A stretch of DNA of 64,000 nucleotides from Butyrivibrio sp. (GTDB lineage Bacteria; Bacillota; Clostridia; Lachnospirales; Lachnospiraceae). Position numbers and translations under genes: made by a program. Below are positions 50,692-59,503 of the stretch, one piece after another (positions within the stretch are counted from its first letter, which is position 1; every line of letters begins with the position of its first letter). Location: NCBI GenBank assembly GCA_017535785.1, contig JAFXTN010000025.1:83361-147360 (forward strand). Direction: 5' to 3'. The notes under the pieces were generated by a model that was not told the DNA's origin, did not search any database, and was given only the letters and a program-made list of their open reading frames with translations.

Positions 50692-51798
50692 TTATTCTGA
50701 GAAATTGTAATCGATCTGGATATCTACATTATGATCAGGATACATTTCTCTTGCTTTCTTAAGCACCTCGGCATGCGTAGCAAGCTTATTCTTCGCTTCA
50801 ATATTTATTACCATATCAAAACGTATTTCTTTTGCATCGCTGTTCATATAAAAACCGTGGATTGAAAGAACGTCCTTATAATCTTTCACAAGCTCTTTCA
50901 TCTTGGCATATGCTTCTTTTGCCTGAGTATCCTGTGTGTTTGAGGAATAGATCGATATTCCCGTCATTGAGATACCGTTTTCAAGGTAAACCTTCTTGGT
51001 TATATCACGCTCTATGCGATCGATCGCAACGGCATTCATTGTGTCGTCAACTTCGATATGCGCTGAACCCATGAGCTTCTCTGAGCCGTAGTTGTGTACG
51101 ACAAGGTCATACACACCTCTTACGCCTTCAACGCTCTTGATCGTGCGCTTGATCTCTTTTGACATCTCATGAGTTATTCTCTCACCAAGCAGTTCACTGA
51201 TAGTATCCTTAAGTGTCTCGTAGCCTGTCTTAATAATAATAAAAGCAATGATCACACCGATATATGCCTCTATGCTGAGTCCTGTTGTGATAAAGATGAT
51301 CGCTGCCGCGAGAGTTGCCGTGGAAATGATCGAATCGTTAAGTGCATCTTTTCCCGATGCTACAAGAGAATCAGAGTTAACCTTCTCTCCCGTCTTCTTG
51401 GTATAAAGGCCAAGCGCGATCTTAACCACGATAGCCGCAGCTACTATTATAAGTGCGGGCACGCCGTAATCAGGTGCCTCCGGATGTATTATCTTTTTAA
51501 CTGATTCAATAAGTGAAGTGATTCCGGCGTAAAGGATGATAACGCCGATTACTACCGCAGACATGTACTCTATCCTGCCGTAGCCGAAAGGATGCTTCTT
51601 GTCGGGTTCCTTAGCAGAGAGCTTAGCTCCTATTATAGTGATAATGGATGACATCGCATCGCTTAAGTTGTTTACCGCATCCATTGTGATCGCGACCGAA
51701 TTGGAAAGTATTCCCACGAATGCCTTAAATGCCGATAAAACAAGGTTCGCTATGATGCCTATTATTCCCGTTCTAACAATTGTCTTCGTTCTGTCCAT
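50692..51798 (-). CDS. Cation diffusion facilitator (CDF) metal exporter
   Basis: A 368-residue CDF transporter that exports divalent metal by proton exchange. Six helices lie in the first 215 residues. The metal site is made of DAVNNLSDAMSS in helix 2 and ASGKDALNDSIIS in helix 5, which reads DxxxD instead of HxxxD, a pattern of Mn/Fe-type CDFs rather than zinc-type. GRIEYMSAVVIG and LGERITHEMSKEIKRTIKSVEGVRGVYDLV (cytosolic domain start) follow. The C-terminal 80 residues hold an extra ACT-like extension (SIHGFYMNSDAKEIRFDMVINIEA). Metal choice is inferred from motif only. Divergent from the methyltransferase gene. Confidence 0.9.
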   Translation of the reverse strand: MDRTKTIVRTGIIGIIANLVLSAFKAFVGILSNSVAITMDAVNNLSDAMSSIITIIGAKLSAKEPDKKHPFGYGRIEYMSAVVIGVIILYAGITSLIESVKKIIHPEAPDYGVPALIIVAAAIVVKIALGLYTKKTGEKVNSDSLVASGKDALNDSIISTATLAAAIIFITTGLSIEAYIGVIIAFIIIKTGYETLKDTISELLGERITHEMSKEIKRTIKSVEGVRGVYDLVVHNYGSEKLMGSAHIEVDDTMNAVAIDRIERDITKKVYLENGISMTGISIYSSNTQDTQAKEAYAKMKELVKDYKDVLSIHGFYMNSDAKEIRFDMVINIEAKNKLATHAEVLKKAREMYPDHNVDIQIDYNFSE

Positions 51799-51867
51799 AA
51801 TGTACGCTCCTTTTCATGCTTCACACAGTATATCACATTTAACGTACCGGCGGCATCTCAAAACAAC

Positions 51868-51896
51868 TTGAAAAAAAGTATGCAACCCACGATAAT
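51868..51896 (+). promoter_or_regulatory. Promoter placed right before the methyltransferase ATG
   Basis: TTGAAA (51868-51873), 17 bp, GATAAT (51891-51896), and only six bases TATTCT before ATG 51903. No Shine-Dalgarno sequence lies in the 35 bases before the ATG. The start of transcription is predicted to fall on or next to the A of the ATG, giving a leaderless mRNA. Confidence 0.65.
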
Positions 51897-51902
51897 TATT
51901 CT

Positions 51903-53993
51903 ATGGACAAAAAGGCTGAAGACATAATTCTAACTTCAAAAGAAGCCGCGGAAATGCTCGGAATATCCAGGGCAACTGTTGCCAACTGGATCAAACTCGG
52001 AAAGCTGTCCGGCAAGAAAGAGGGAGAAAGATACATTCTCCCGTTGTCCGCTGTCCAAAAAGCAAAGAGATCACTGAGTTCATCTTCTCTCCTGCAATCA
52101 AGGAGAAACAAGAGCCTTTCGGAAAAGAACTTCATTCCGAAATCATATATAAACACAAAATCCCCGACTTACAATCTGATCAAAAAGCTCATTTCATATA
52201 TCATGCTGGAAGATCCCGCTATCACCGTAGCAGATCTTATAACTTTCTACGCCCTTAAGATGCTTGATCACAGCGGCGTAGACCCGGATATTTACAAGAA
52301 GCTCATCTATGACCTCATACCTGTAAAAAGAGCCAGCTTCGGAACCGATGCTGAATATGAAGCCGAAATAGATCAGCACATCATTATCATAAAAGAATGG
52401 GAAGACACTCTAAACGAGTTTCCTCTATCTTATATAGACGGCGAAGATACTCTCGGAATGCTCTACATCTCACTTCGTAGACTCCGTGATAAGAAATCCA
52501 AAGGGGCATATTATACTCCTTTCTACGCCGTTGATACCTGCCTTGATGAGTTAAAAGATACATCATTAAAAACCTCTGCGATCCTCGATCCCGCATGCGG
52601 AAGCGGAAATTTCCTTATAAGACTTCCAAAAGATGTACCTCTTAAAAACATATACGGCTGCGATATCGACCATATCTCGGTATGCATCGCAAGGATCAAT
52701 CTCGCGCTCAAATATAGGCTCAGATCGTCCGAAAACGCCGATATCCTTATGAACAACTTAAGGGCTATGGATTTTCTTACTGATGATACCGCGGGCAAAA
52801 GAGCCGGCTTCAAGCCGTTCTCTCCCAAAAACGGTTTTGACATCATCGTTGGAAACCCTCCGTGGGGCTATTCTTACAGCTCATCCGACATAAAAAAGCT
52901 TAAGAAGAATTTCCCTTCTATTTCAACAAGCACAAGGCCGGAGTCATTCGCTCTTTTTATAGAAAAAGGATTATCAGTTTTAAAAGAAAACGGAATGCTG
53001 ACTTTCCTTCTTCCCGAGACGATCCTTGGGTCTGATATGTATCTTTCCATAAGAAAAAAGATACTGGAAAATAGCCGTGTAACAGGCATTTCCTACCTCG
53101 GAGACATCTTTGACAAGGTCCAGTGCCCGTGTGTTATCCTGTCGATGGTCAAAAAGCGTAAAGACTTGGCAGCCCCCAAAAATGATAAAGCCATTTCGAT
53201 CTCTTTTTACAAACGAATGGCGGGAATCACGCAGACAGACAGCTTTGAAGCTTCTTCAGACAGATTGTCCGAAAGCTCTTTTCATATCTTATGTGATAAC
53301 GAAGACTATGAGCTCATCAATAAAATTGAAAGCTCAGCGCATTTTACGTTAAAAGATAAGGCCGAGTTTGCACTTGGGATAGTTACCGGAAACAATAAAG
53401 ATCTGCTTATATCTGAACATAAAAGGGGCTATGAGCCGATCGCTAAAGGCAGTGATATAGAACCTTACGTGATCTCGTCTCCCGCTTCATATATCAAATT
53501 TGATCCGGATTCGTTTCAGCAGTGTGCGGACAAATACTATTACAGGGCAAAAGAAAGACTGTTATACCGTTTCATCAGTCGCGGTCCGATATTTGCATAC
53601 GATGACACCGGACTACTTACACTCAACAGCGCAAATATACTTATACCGAAGGTTAAGGGCTACAGCACTCTGTATATACTCTGCGTCCTCAATTCTCCGG
53701 TCATAAGCTACTATTACAGATACTCTTTTAAGAACATGAAGGTACTGCGCTCAGCTATAGAGGCACTTCCTATACCAAAATGTGACAGAAAGACTATGGA
53801 TGAGATAACGGGGCTGGCAAAAGAGCTTTTGATATCCATAAAGAATGATGATCCGGAGAAAGACCTGTCATCGCTCAGTCTTCCTATCATCTATGAGATC
53901 AACAAGAAGATTGCATATTTATACGGTCTGAGTCCGGAAGAATACGTCTATATCTGTGAAAATGCAGGAAATAAGATTATTTATAAAAATTAG
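51903..53993 (+). CDS. N6-adenine DNA methyltransferase with N-terminal helix-turn-helix
   Basis: A 696-residue protein. Residues 10-55 form a MerR/excisionase-like helix-turn-helix (TSKEAAEMLGISRATVANWI). A helical spacer follows, then a type IIG/Eco57I-like methyltransferase: motif X KGAYYTP (201-207), SAM motif I DPACGSGNF (230-238), GCDID (253-257), motif IV NPPW (319-322), FLLPETIL. From about 460 to 640 lies a TaqI-like target-recognition domain (ALGIVTGNNKDLLI, YEPIAKGSDIEPYV, LNSANILIPKV, LCVLNSPVISYYY). No nuclease motif PD-(D/E)xK is visible, and no restriction gene is next to it, so it may be an orphan or regulatory methyltransferase. Recognition site unknown. Confidence 0.8.
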   Translation: MDKKAEDIILTSKEAAEMLGISRATVANWIKLGKLSGKKEGERYILPLSAVQKAKRSLSSSSLLQSRRNKSLSEKNFIPKSYINTKSPTYNLIKKLISYIMLEDPAITVADLITFYALKMLDHSGVDPDIYKKLIYDLIPVKRASFGTDAEYEAEIDQHIIIIKEWEDTLNEFPLSYIDGEDTLGMLYISLRRLRDKKSKGAYYTPFYAVDTCLDELKDTSLKTSAILDPACGSGNFLIRLPKDVPLKNIYGCDIDHISVCIARINLALKYRLRSSENADILMNNLRAMDFLTDDTAGKRAGFKPFSPKNGFDIIVGNPPWGYSYSSSDIKKLKKNFPSISTSTRPESFALFIEKGLSVLKENGMLTFLLPETILGSDMYLSIRKKILENSRVTGISYLGDIFDKVQCPCVILSMVKKRKDLAAPKNDKAISISFYKRMAGITQTDSFEASSDRLSESSFHILCDNEDYELINKIESSAHFTLKDKAEFALGIVTGNNKDLLISEHKRGYEPIAKGSDIEPYVISSPASYIKFDPDSFQQCADKYYYRAKERLLYRFISRGPIFAYDDTGLLTLNSANILIPKVKGYSTLYILCVLNSPVISYYYRYSFKNMKVLRSAIEALPIPKCDRKTMDEITGLAKELLISIKNDDPEKDLSSLSLPIIYEINKKIAYLYGLSPEEYVYICENAGNKIIYKN

Positions 53994-54022
53994 TTTACTT
54001 TTACAGTTTAAAGTGTTATAGT
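53994..54022 (+). promoter_or_regulatory. Promoter of the DAHP synthase gene
   Basis: TTTACT (53994-53999), 17 bp, TATAGT (54017-54022), 35 bp before the ATG, with GGAGG near 54043 as the ribosome binding site. The -35 starts right behind the stop codon of the methyltransferase gene. Confidence 0.65.
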
Positions 54023-54057
54023 GTAAATCGAACGTTTTATATGGAGGTAATTTTTTA

Positions 54058-55086
54058 ATGTCTTTTGAATATATACAAAAGCTTCCCACACCCGATGAGA
54101 TAAGGGACGAGATGCCTTTATCCAATGATCTTGCAGCTATCAAGACTGAGAGAGATGCGATGATCTCGGATGTGTTTACAGGTAAGAGTGATAAATTCCT
54201 TGTTATTGTAGGACCTTGTTCTGCAGATAATGAGGACGCTGTATGCGACTATGTATCAAGACTCGGCAAACTTAATGACAAGGTTAAGGACAGACTTATC
54301 CTTATTCCCAGAATTTATACCAACAAGCCTCGTACAACAGGCGATGGCTACAAGGGAATCACTTCACAGCCCGATCCCGAAGGAAAGACTGATTTCCGCG
54401 CAGGTCTCATCGCTATGAGACATATGCAGATCAAAGCTATCGAGGAGTCAGGACTTACAGCAGCCGATGAGATGCTCTATCCCGAGAACTGGGGATACAT
54501 GGCAGACATCCTCTCCTACGTTGCTATAGGTGCACGTTCCGTTGAGGATCAGGAACATCGTATGACAGCCAGCGGATTTGATGTTCCCGCCGGAATGAAG
54601 AATCCTACAAGCGGAACCTTCAGTGTCATGCTCAATTCCGTATATGCTGCTCAGCAGTCTCACTCTTTCGTATACAGAGGCTACGAAGTAAGGACTAACG
54701 GTAATCCTCTTGCACACTGCGTACTCAGAGGTTCAAGCAATAAGCACGGACAGTCGATCCCCAACTATCACTACGAGGATCTTAGTCTCCTCCTCTCACT
54801 TTATGAGGAGCGCAATATTGTAAATCCCGCAGCTATCATTGATGCTAACCACAACAACTCCAACAAGCAGTACAAGGAGCAGGTTCGTATCGTGAAAGAG
54901 GTGCTTCATTCAAGAAACCACAACCCTGAGATCAAGAAGCTTGTAAAGGGTGTTATGATCGAGAGCTACATCGAGGAAGGTTGCCAGAAGATCGGCGACG
55001 GTGTATACGGTAAATCCATCACGGATCCTTGCCTTGGATGGGCCGACACAGAGAAACTTCTTCTTGATATAGCAGAAACAGTTTAA
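54058..55086 (+). CDS. aroF: 3-deoxy-7-phosphoheptulonate synthase (class I)
   Basis: A 342-residue class Ialpha DAHP synthase, joining phosphoenolpyruvate and erythrose-4-phosphate, the first step to aromatic amino acids. Seen are VIVGPCSADNEDAV, IPRIYTNKPRTTGDGYKG, AADEMLYPENWGYMADI, GARSVEDQEHRMTASG, MKNPTSGTF, CVLRGSSNKH, IIDANHNNSNK and MIESYIEEG, with metal residues in place. The N-terminal 40 residues carry the regulatory tail, so feedback control by an aromatic amino acid is likely; which one is not readable. GGAGG stands before the ATG, promoter and terminator make it a single-gene unit. Confidence 0.95.
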   Translation: MSFEYIQKLPTPDEIRDEMPLSNDLAAIKTERDAMISDVFTGKSDKFLVIVGPCSADNEDAVCDYVSRLGKLNDKVKDRLILIPRIYTNKPRTTGDGYKGITSQPDPEGKTDFRAGLIAMRHMQIKAIEESGLTAADEMLYPENWGYMADILSYVAIGARSVEDQEHRMTASGFDVPAGMKNPTSGTFSVMLNSVYAAQQSHSFVYRGYEVRTNGNPLAHCVLRGSSNKHGQSIPNYHYEDLSLLLSLYEERNIVNPAAIIDANHNNSNKQYKEQVRIVKEVLHSRNHNPEIKKLVKGVMIESYIEEGCQKIGDGVYGKSITDPCLGWADTEKLLLDIAETV

Positions 55087-55101
55087 TATGCATAAATTAA
55101 A

Positions 55102-55130
55102 GGCGGTGAATTGATTCACCGCCCTTTTTT
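55102..55130 (+). terminator. Terminator of the DAHP synthase gene
   Basis: GGCGGTGAAT and ATTCACCGCC form a ten-pair stem with two-base loop followed by CTTTTTT on the plus strand, 15 bases after the stop codon. Confidence 0.95.
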
Positions 55131-55161
55131 ATTGTCTAAATCTTATTTATTTAATTATCTG

Positions 55162-56058
55162 TCATCTTAATCTTGCCCATTCGTATGGGTCTCCGGCTTT
55201 CTCTTCTTTATCTATATATCTTGAGAGTGTATTACTGTCGTTAAAACCAAGCATATCCTGTATGGATGCTATATCCGCGCCGTTATCGACAAGGTGTGCT
55301 GCAAACGAATGTCTAAGTGAATATGGCGTTATATCCGAGCTTATGCCGGCTTTTTTGACATAGGTCTTTATAAGCTTCCAAAGGCCCTGACGACTCATTG
55401 GATTTCCGTCACAGTTAAGGAATACGGTCTTTATCTTATCAACATCCTCTCCTTCACAAAGCTTGGCTCTTGCGTCCAGAAGATAATGCATCAAAGCATC
55501 TTTTGCCATCTTACCGAAAGGAATGATCCTTTCAGCCGATTTTTCTTTTCCCTTATTAAGTCTTAAACAGCCGATGCTAAGATCGATGTTTGAAAGCTCA
55601 AGTGAAACAAGCTCGCCCGCTTTGAGGCCGGTAGCATATAAGAGTTCTAAAATAGCCTTATCCCTGACGCCTTTGGCATTCTCGGGAAAGTTCTGAGACA
55701 AAAGTGCCTGCACTTCCGCTTCCGAAAGGACTCTCGGCTTAGATACGGTCGCCTTGGGACTCTTTAATACAACGGTAGGATCGTCTATGATATTGCCGTT
55801 CTCTATCATGTATTTGAAAAAAGCCTTCATGGAAGTATTGTGTCTTATTATGGATGTCGGCGCAAAATTCTCTTCCCGAAGGCTCGCAGCATAATCCATG
55901 AGACGATCGCCGGTGATATCGGAAACGGAAGTGATTCCGCGCTTTTCCATATATCCGGCCATCCTCTCCAGATCACGCTTATATGAAATTATCGTATTGG
56001 TTGAAGTCTTTTTTACACCTAAGAGGTAATTTACAAATTCTTCAATCTGATCATTCAT
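55162..56058 (-). CDS. XerC/D-like tyrosine recombinase with degenerate active site
   Basis: A 298-residue protein of full XerD length: SAM-like N-terminal core-binding domain (1-100) and catalytic domain (105-298). The tyrosine Y281 (NTLSRYIDKEE) and R249 (SLRHSF) are in place, and Lys in the LNKGKEKS hairpin. Three others are not: the Arg of ATGLR is Lys146 (YATGLKAGEL), the His of HxLRH is Tyr246 (TPYSLRHSF), and the His of LGH is Phe272 (MLGFNDSN). It may be inactive in cleavage or be a new subtype. It is the last gene of the hisH-hisF-ung-lysA run, directly behind lysA (5 bp). Whether a canonical XerD exists elsewhere is not visible. Confidence 0.85.
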   Translation of the reverse strand: MNDQIEEFVNYLLGVKKTSTNTIISYKRDLERMAGYMEKRGITSVSDITGDRLMDYAASLREENFAPTSIIRHNTSMKAFFKYMIENGNIIDDPTVVLKSPKATVSKPRVLSEAEVQALLSQNFPENAKGVRDKAILELLYATGLKAGELVSLELSNIDLSIGCLRLNKGKEKSAERIIPFGKMAKDALMHYLLDARAKLCEGEDVDKIKTVFLNCDGNPMSRQGLWKLIKTYVKKAGISSDITPYSLRHSFAAHLVDNGADIASIQDMLGFNDSNTLSRYIDKEEKAGDPYEWARLR

Positions 56059-56063
56059 ACAGT

Positions 56064-57347
56064 TTAGTTCTCTTCAACAATCTTGCAGATCTTAGGATAT
56101 ACATTGAGACAATCGAAGGTTGCAAAATAGTCCATGGGTTTCTCAGCTCTTCTTATAAGCTTGAAGCTTCCGTCCTTCTGAAGAAGAACCTCTGCGCTCT
56201 TAAGCTTACCGTTATAATTGTAACCCATTGCATATCCGTGAGCACCTGTGTCATGAATAAAGAGATAATCTCCTTTTTCAATCTCGGGAAGTTTTCTGTC
56301 GATAGCGAATTTATCGTTGTTCTCGCAAAGTGAACCTGTTACGTCATATACATGATCGCAAGGAGCATCCTCTTTTCCGAGAACAGTAACGTGGTGATAA
56401 GCACCGTACATAGCGGGTCTCATAAGGTTTACAGCGCATGCGTCCACACCGATGTACTCCTTGTATGTGTGCTTCTCGTGAATAGCCTTTGTCACAAGTC
56501 CGCCGTAAGGTCCCATCATGAATCTTCCCATCTCGGTATAGATCGCGATATCGTCCATTCCTGCAGGAACAAGGATCTTCTCATACTGCTCTTTTACTCC
56601 CTGTCCGATAACACGGATATCATTGGGCTCCTGATCGGGAAGATAAGGGATACCTACGCCGCCTGAAAGATTGATAAATGCAACCTTGGCGCCTGTCTTT
56701 TTCTGGATATCAACCGCAAGCTCAAAGAGCTGTCCTGCGAGCTTGGGATAATACTCGTTGGTAACTGTGTTACTTGCAAGGAAAGCGTGGATACCGAATC
56801 TCTTTGCACCCTTCTCCTTGAGGATCTTGAATGCCTCATAGAGCTGCTCTGTTGTAAGTCCGTACTTGGCATCTCCGGGGTTATCCATGATACCGTTACT
56901 CATCTGGAATACTCCGCCGGGATTGTATCTGCATGAGATCGTCTCAGGGATCTTTCCGATCGTCTTCTCAAGGAAATCAATATGTGTGAAATCATCAAGG
57001 TTGATGATAGCTCCGAGCTTATCGGCAAGAACAAACTCTTCTGCGGGTGTATCGTTGGATGAGAACATGATCTCATGTCCCTCTGCTCCTACAGCTCCGC
57101 TAAGTAAAAGCTCTGTCTTGGATGAACAGTCAAAACCGCAGCCTGCCTGCCTTAAAAGATCAAGTAATACAGGGTTGGGATTGGCCTTAACCGCAAAGTA
57201 CTCCTTAAATCCTTTATTCCATGAAAATGCCTCATAAACAGCCTTGGCATTCTCTACAATTCCTTTCTCATCATAGAGATGAAACGGAGTCGGGATCTTC
57301 TTTACGATCTCTTCGACTTTCTCTTTGGTCACGAATGGTTTTTTCAT
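56064..57347 (-). CDS. lysA: Diaminopimelate decarboxylase
   Basis: A 427-residue fold type III PLP enzyme, the last step of lysine synthesis. Lys54 in EYFAVKANPNP carries PLP; GCGFDCSSKTELLLSGAVG, FGIHAFLASNTV, INLSGGVGIPY, YTEMGRFMMGPYG and VTGSLCENNDKFAID (the Cys and Glu of the second subunit) are present. AVYEAF is not a second domain. The gene has AGGGAGG upstream of the ATG. It is 15 bp after ung. The order hisH-hisF-ung-lysA links unrelated anabolic and repair genes. Confidence 0.9.
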   Translation of the reverse strand: MKKPFVTKEKVEEIVKKIPTPFHLYDEKGIVENAKAVYEAFSWNKGFKEYFAVKANPNPVLLDLLRQAGCGFDCSSKTELLLSGAVGAEGHEIMFSSNDTPAEEFVLADKLGAIINLDDFTHIDFLEKTIGKIPETISCRYNPGGVFQMSNGIMDNPGDAKYGLTTEQLYEAFKILKEKGAKRFGIHAFLASNTVTNEYYPKLAGQLFELAVDIQKKTGAKVAFINLSGGVGIPYLPDQEPNDIRVIGQGVKEQYEKILVPAGMDDIAIYTEMGRFMMGPYGGLVTKAIHEKHTYKEYIGVDACAVNLMRPAMYGAYHHVTVLGKEDAPCDHVYDVTGSLCENNDKFAIDRKLPEIEKGDYLFIHDTGAHGYAMGYNYNGKLKSAEVLLQKDGSFKLIRRAEKPMDYFATFDCLNVYPKICKIVEEN

Positions 57348-57362
57348 AATTTCCTCCCTGTA

Positions 57363-58040
57363 TTAAATATTCTCTATTTGCCAATCTATCGGCGATAAAC
57401 CGTTATTAACTAAAAATTCGTTGCACTTACTGAAGTGCTTGCATCCAAAGAATCCTCTGTATGCAGAAAGAGGACTCGGATGAGGTGCTTCCAATATTAA
57501 ATGCTTGGGATTGTTTAACATAGACTTTTTCATCTGTGCGGGCTTACCCCATAGCATGTATACGATGGGTCTGTCCTGCTCGTTTACAGCCTTTATTATA
57601 GCATCCGTAAACTGTTCCCATCCTTTTCCCTTGTGAGAATTGGCCTGATGGGCCCTGACGGTAAGAACCGTGTTCAAAAGAAGTACTCCCTGATCCGCCC
57701 ATTTCTTTAGATAACCGTTATTGGGAACATAGCATCCAAGATCATCGGAAAGCTCCTTGTAGATATTTACAAGTGAAGGCGGTGTATCCGCTTTCTCGGG
57801 AAGCACGGAAAAAGATAATCCGTGTGCCTGCCCGGGCTCATGATACGGATCCTGGCCCAATACGAGGACTTTCACCTTATCAAGGGGCGTTAAGTGAAGT
57901 GCGTTAAAAATATCCTCTGAAGGCGGATATATAACGTTTTTACTGTATTCATCTTTTATAAAGCTGTAAAGCTCTTTATAATATGGCTTTTTGAACTCAT
58001 CGGAAAGAGCATCAAGCCACATACCGGTTATCATCGACAT
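57363..58040 (-). CDS. ung: Uracil-DNA glycosylase
   Basis: A family 1 UDG that cuts uracil from [21 protein letters not shown] holds the catalytic Asp, [11 protein letters not shown] binds uracil, and [17 protein letters not shown] holds the catalytic His. The frame runs up to a TTG overlapping the end of hisF. ATG 58040 is 15 bases after the hisF stop codon and gives about 225 residues; CGGAAAA upstream is only a weak ribosome binding site, so the start is uncertain by a few codons (ATG also three and seven codons on). Coupled to hisF. Confidence 0.9.
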   Translation of the reverse strand: MSMITGMWLDALSDEFKKPYYKELYSFIKDEYSKNVIYPPSEDIFNALHLTPLDKVKVLVLGQDPYHEPGQAHGLSFSVLPEKADTPPSLVNIYKELSDDLGCYVPNNGYLKKWADQGVLLLNTVLTVRAHQANSHKGKGWEQFTDAIIKAVNEQDRPIVYMLWGKPAQMKKSMLNNPKHLILEAPHPSPLSAYRGFFGCKHFSKCNEFLVNNGLSPIDWQIENI

Positions 58041-58054
58041 AAGTTTGTTTTCCG

Positions 58055-58819
58055 TCAGCAAGGTCTGACAGGAACTCCCTTTCCTTTAAGATAATTTTTT
58101 ACTTCGGAAATCTCAAGCTCTTTGTAATGGAATAAAGAAGCTGCAAGTGCCGCATCAGCCTTTCCCTCTGTAAGAGCATCATAGAAGTGCTCCAAAGTGC
58201 CTGCTCCGCCCGAAGCTATAACAGGAACGTCAACTGCCTCGGCGATCCTTCTTGTAAGCTCTATATCATAGCCGGCCTTGGTTCCGTCGCAGTCCATGCT
58301 GGTAAGAAGGATTTCTCCCGATCCAAGCTCTACCGCTTTCTTGGCCCACTCGATCGCGTCGATACCGACATCGATCCTTCCGCCGTGCTTATATATGTTC
58401 CATCCGCTTCCGTCTGCTCTTCTCTTGGCATCGATCGCTACAACCACGCACTGACTTCCGAACTTGTCGGCAGCCTCTGCGATGAGCTCAGGTCTGTCTA
58501 TTGCTGCGGAGTTCATTGAAACTTTGTCAGCGCCCTCTCTTAAGATCGCTCTGACATCATCAACTGTTCTGATACCGCCGCCTACAGTAAACGGGATGAA
58601 GACTTTTTTGGCAACCTCTCTAACCATGTCTGCTACGGTCGCACGTCTTTCATTGGAAGCCGTGATATCAAGGAAAACAAGCTCATCAGCGCCCGCTTTG
58701 GAATAAGCTTCTCCGACGCTCACAGGGTCGCCTGCATCCTTAAGATTAACAAAATTTATTCCTTTTACAACTCTGCCGTTATTAACATCAAGACAGGGGA
58801 TAATTCTCTTAGTAAGCAT
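58055..58819 (-). CDS. hisF: Imidazole glycerol phosphate synthase, cyclase subunit
   Basis: A 254-residue beta/alpha barrel, complete. Catalytic Asp11 ([12 protein letters not shown]) and the second Asp (VVVAIDAKR, near 130) are present, as are [40 protein letters not shown] and [10 protein letters not shown]. It uses ammonia from HisH and PRFAR to give imidazole glycerol phosphate and AICAR. It follows hisH by 13 bp. Other his genes are not in the window. Confidence 0.95.
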   Translation of the reverse strand: MLTKRIIPCLDVNNGRVVKGINFVNLKDAGDPVSVGEAYSKAGADELVFLDITASNERRATVADMVREVAKKVFIPFTVGGGIRTVDDVRAILREGADKVSMNSAAIDRPELIAEAADKFGSQCVVVAIDAKRRADGSGWNIYKHGGRIDVGIDAIEWAKKAVELGSGEILLTSMDCDGTKAGYDIELTRRIAEAVDVPVIASGGAGTLEHFYDALTEGKADAALAASLFHYKELEISEVKNYLKGKGVPVRPC

Positions 58820-58832
58820 ATCTTCTCCTCAT

Positions 58833-59450
58833 TTATACAGCAAGAAAGTTCTTGAGTATCTGCATTCCGACTTCAGCACTCTTCTCGGGGTGGAACTGGC
58901 AGGCAAATACATTGCCGCTCTCAACGGATGCGTCTATCGTAACGGAATAATCTGTTGTTGCGGTAACTATACCTTTATCAGCTGCATTAAGATAATGGGA
59001 ATGAACAAAATAAACATAAGGATCTTCGGGAAGGTTCTTAAAGAGCTTACCTTCTCTCGGGAACTTAAGACAATTCCAACCGATCTGAGGAACCTTGTAA
59101 GCATTTCCTTCACTGTCGGTACTTGGAATAAGCTGTATTTTTCCACGCAAAATGCCCAGACCTTCAGCTCCTCCGAGTTCATCACTTGAATCGAATAACA
59201 GCTGAAGTCCCAGGCATATTCCTAAGAACGGAATCTCTTTATCGACTACCTCGCGGATCGATTCTCTGATTCCGTATTGATCTATTCTCTTCATGGCATC
59301 GGCAAAAGCACCGACACCCGGAAGTACCACGCGATCGGCTTTAAATATCTCCTTGGGGTCTCTTGTTACGACAGTATCCGCACCAAGGTACTGAAAAGCT
59401 TTCTCAACGCTCTTTATATTTCCTGCATCATAGTCTATTATTGCAACCAT
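58833..59450 (-). CDS. hisH: Imidazole glycerol phosphate synthase, glutaminase subunit
   Basis: A 205-residue class I amidotransferase. It shows IIDYDAGNIKSVEKAFQYLG, LPGVGAFADAM, nucleophile Cys in LGICLGLQLLF, and His/Glu in FACQFHPEKSAEVG; length normal. It releases ammonia for HisF. The Shine-Dalgarno AAGGAG lies in the loop of a hairpin formed by GATGCCT (59478-59484) and AGGCATC (59452-59458), with the ATG directly after the stem. First of the his-ung-lysA genes; the acidic membrane protein gene ends 53 bp upstream. Confidence 0.95.
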   Translation of the reverse strand: MVAIIDYDAGNIKSVEKAFQYLGADTVVTRDPKEIFKADRVVLPGVGAFADAMKRIDQYGIRESIREVVDKEIPFLGICLGLQLLFDSSDELGGAEGLGILRGKIQLIPSTDSEGNAYKVPQIGWNCLKFPREGKLFKNLPEDPYVYFVHSHYLNAADKGIVTATTDYSVTIDASVESGNVFACQFHPEKSAEVGMQILKNFLAV

Positions 59451-59451
59451 T

Positions 59452-59484
59452 AGGCATCCGACTCCTTATTTTCTTTCGATGCCT
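59452..59484 (-). promoter_or_regulatory. Hairpin around the hisH ribosome binding site
   Basis: AGGCATC (59452-59458) and GATGCCT (59478-59484) can pair in the mRNA with AAGGAG in the 19-nt loop. The structure may expose or hide the ribosome binding site of hisH. Confidence 0.45.
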
Positions 59485-59503
59485 TCTGTATGCAAGCTTA
59501 GCG

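Noticed and set aside
53994-54057. T-box or trp-type leader before the DAHP synthase gene
   Set aside because: Only about 28 bases lie between the predicted transcription start and the ATG, too short for such a leader.
55162-56058. Integrase of a mobile element with attachment sites
   Set aside because: It is embedded in a housekeeping operon, no tRNA, direct repeats or phage genes flank it.
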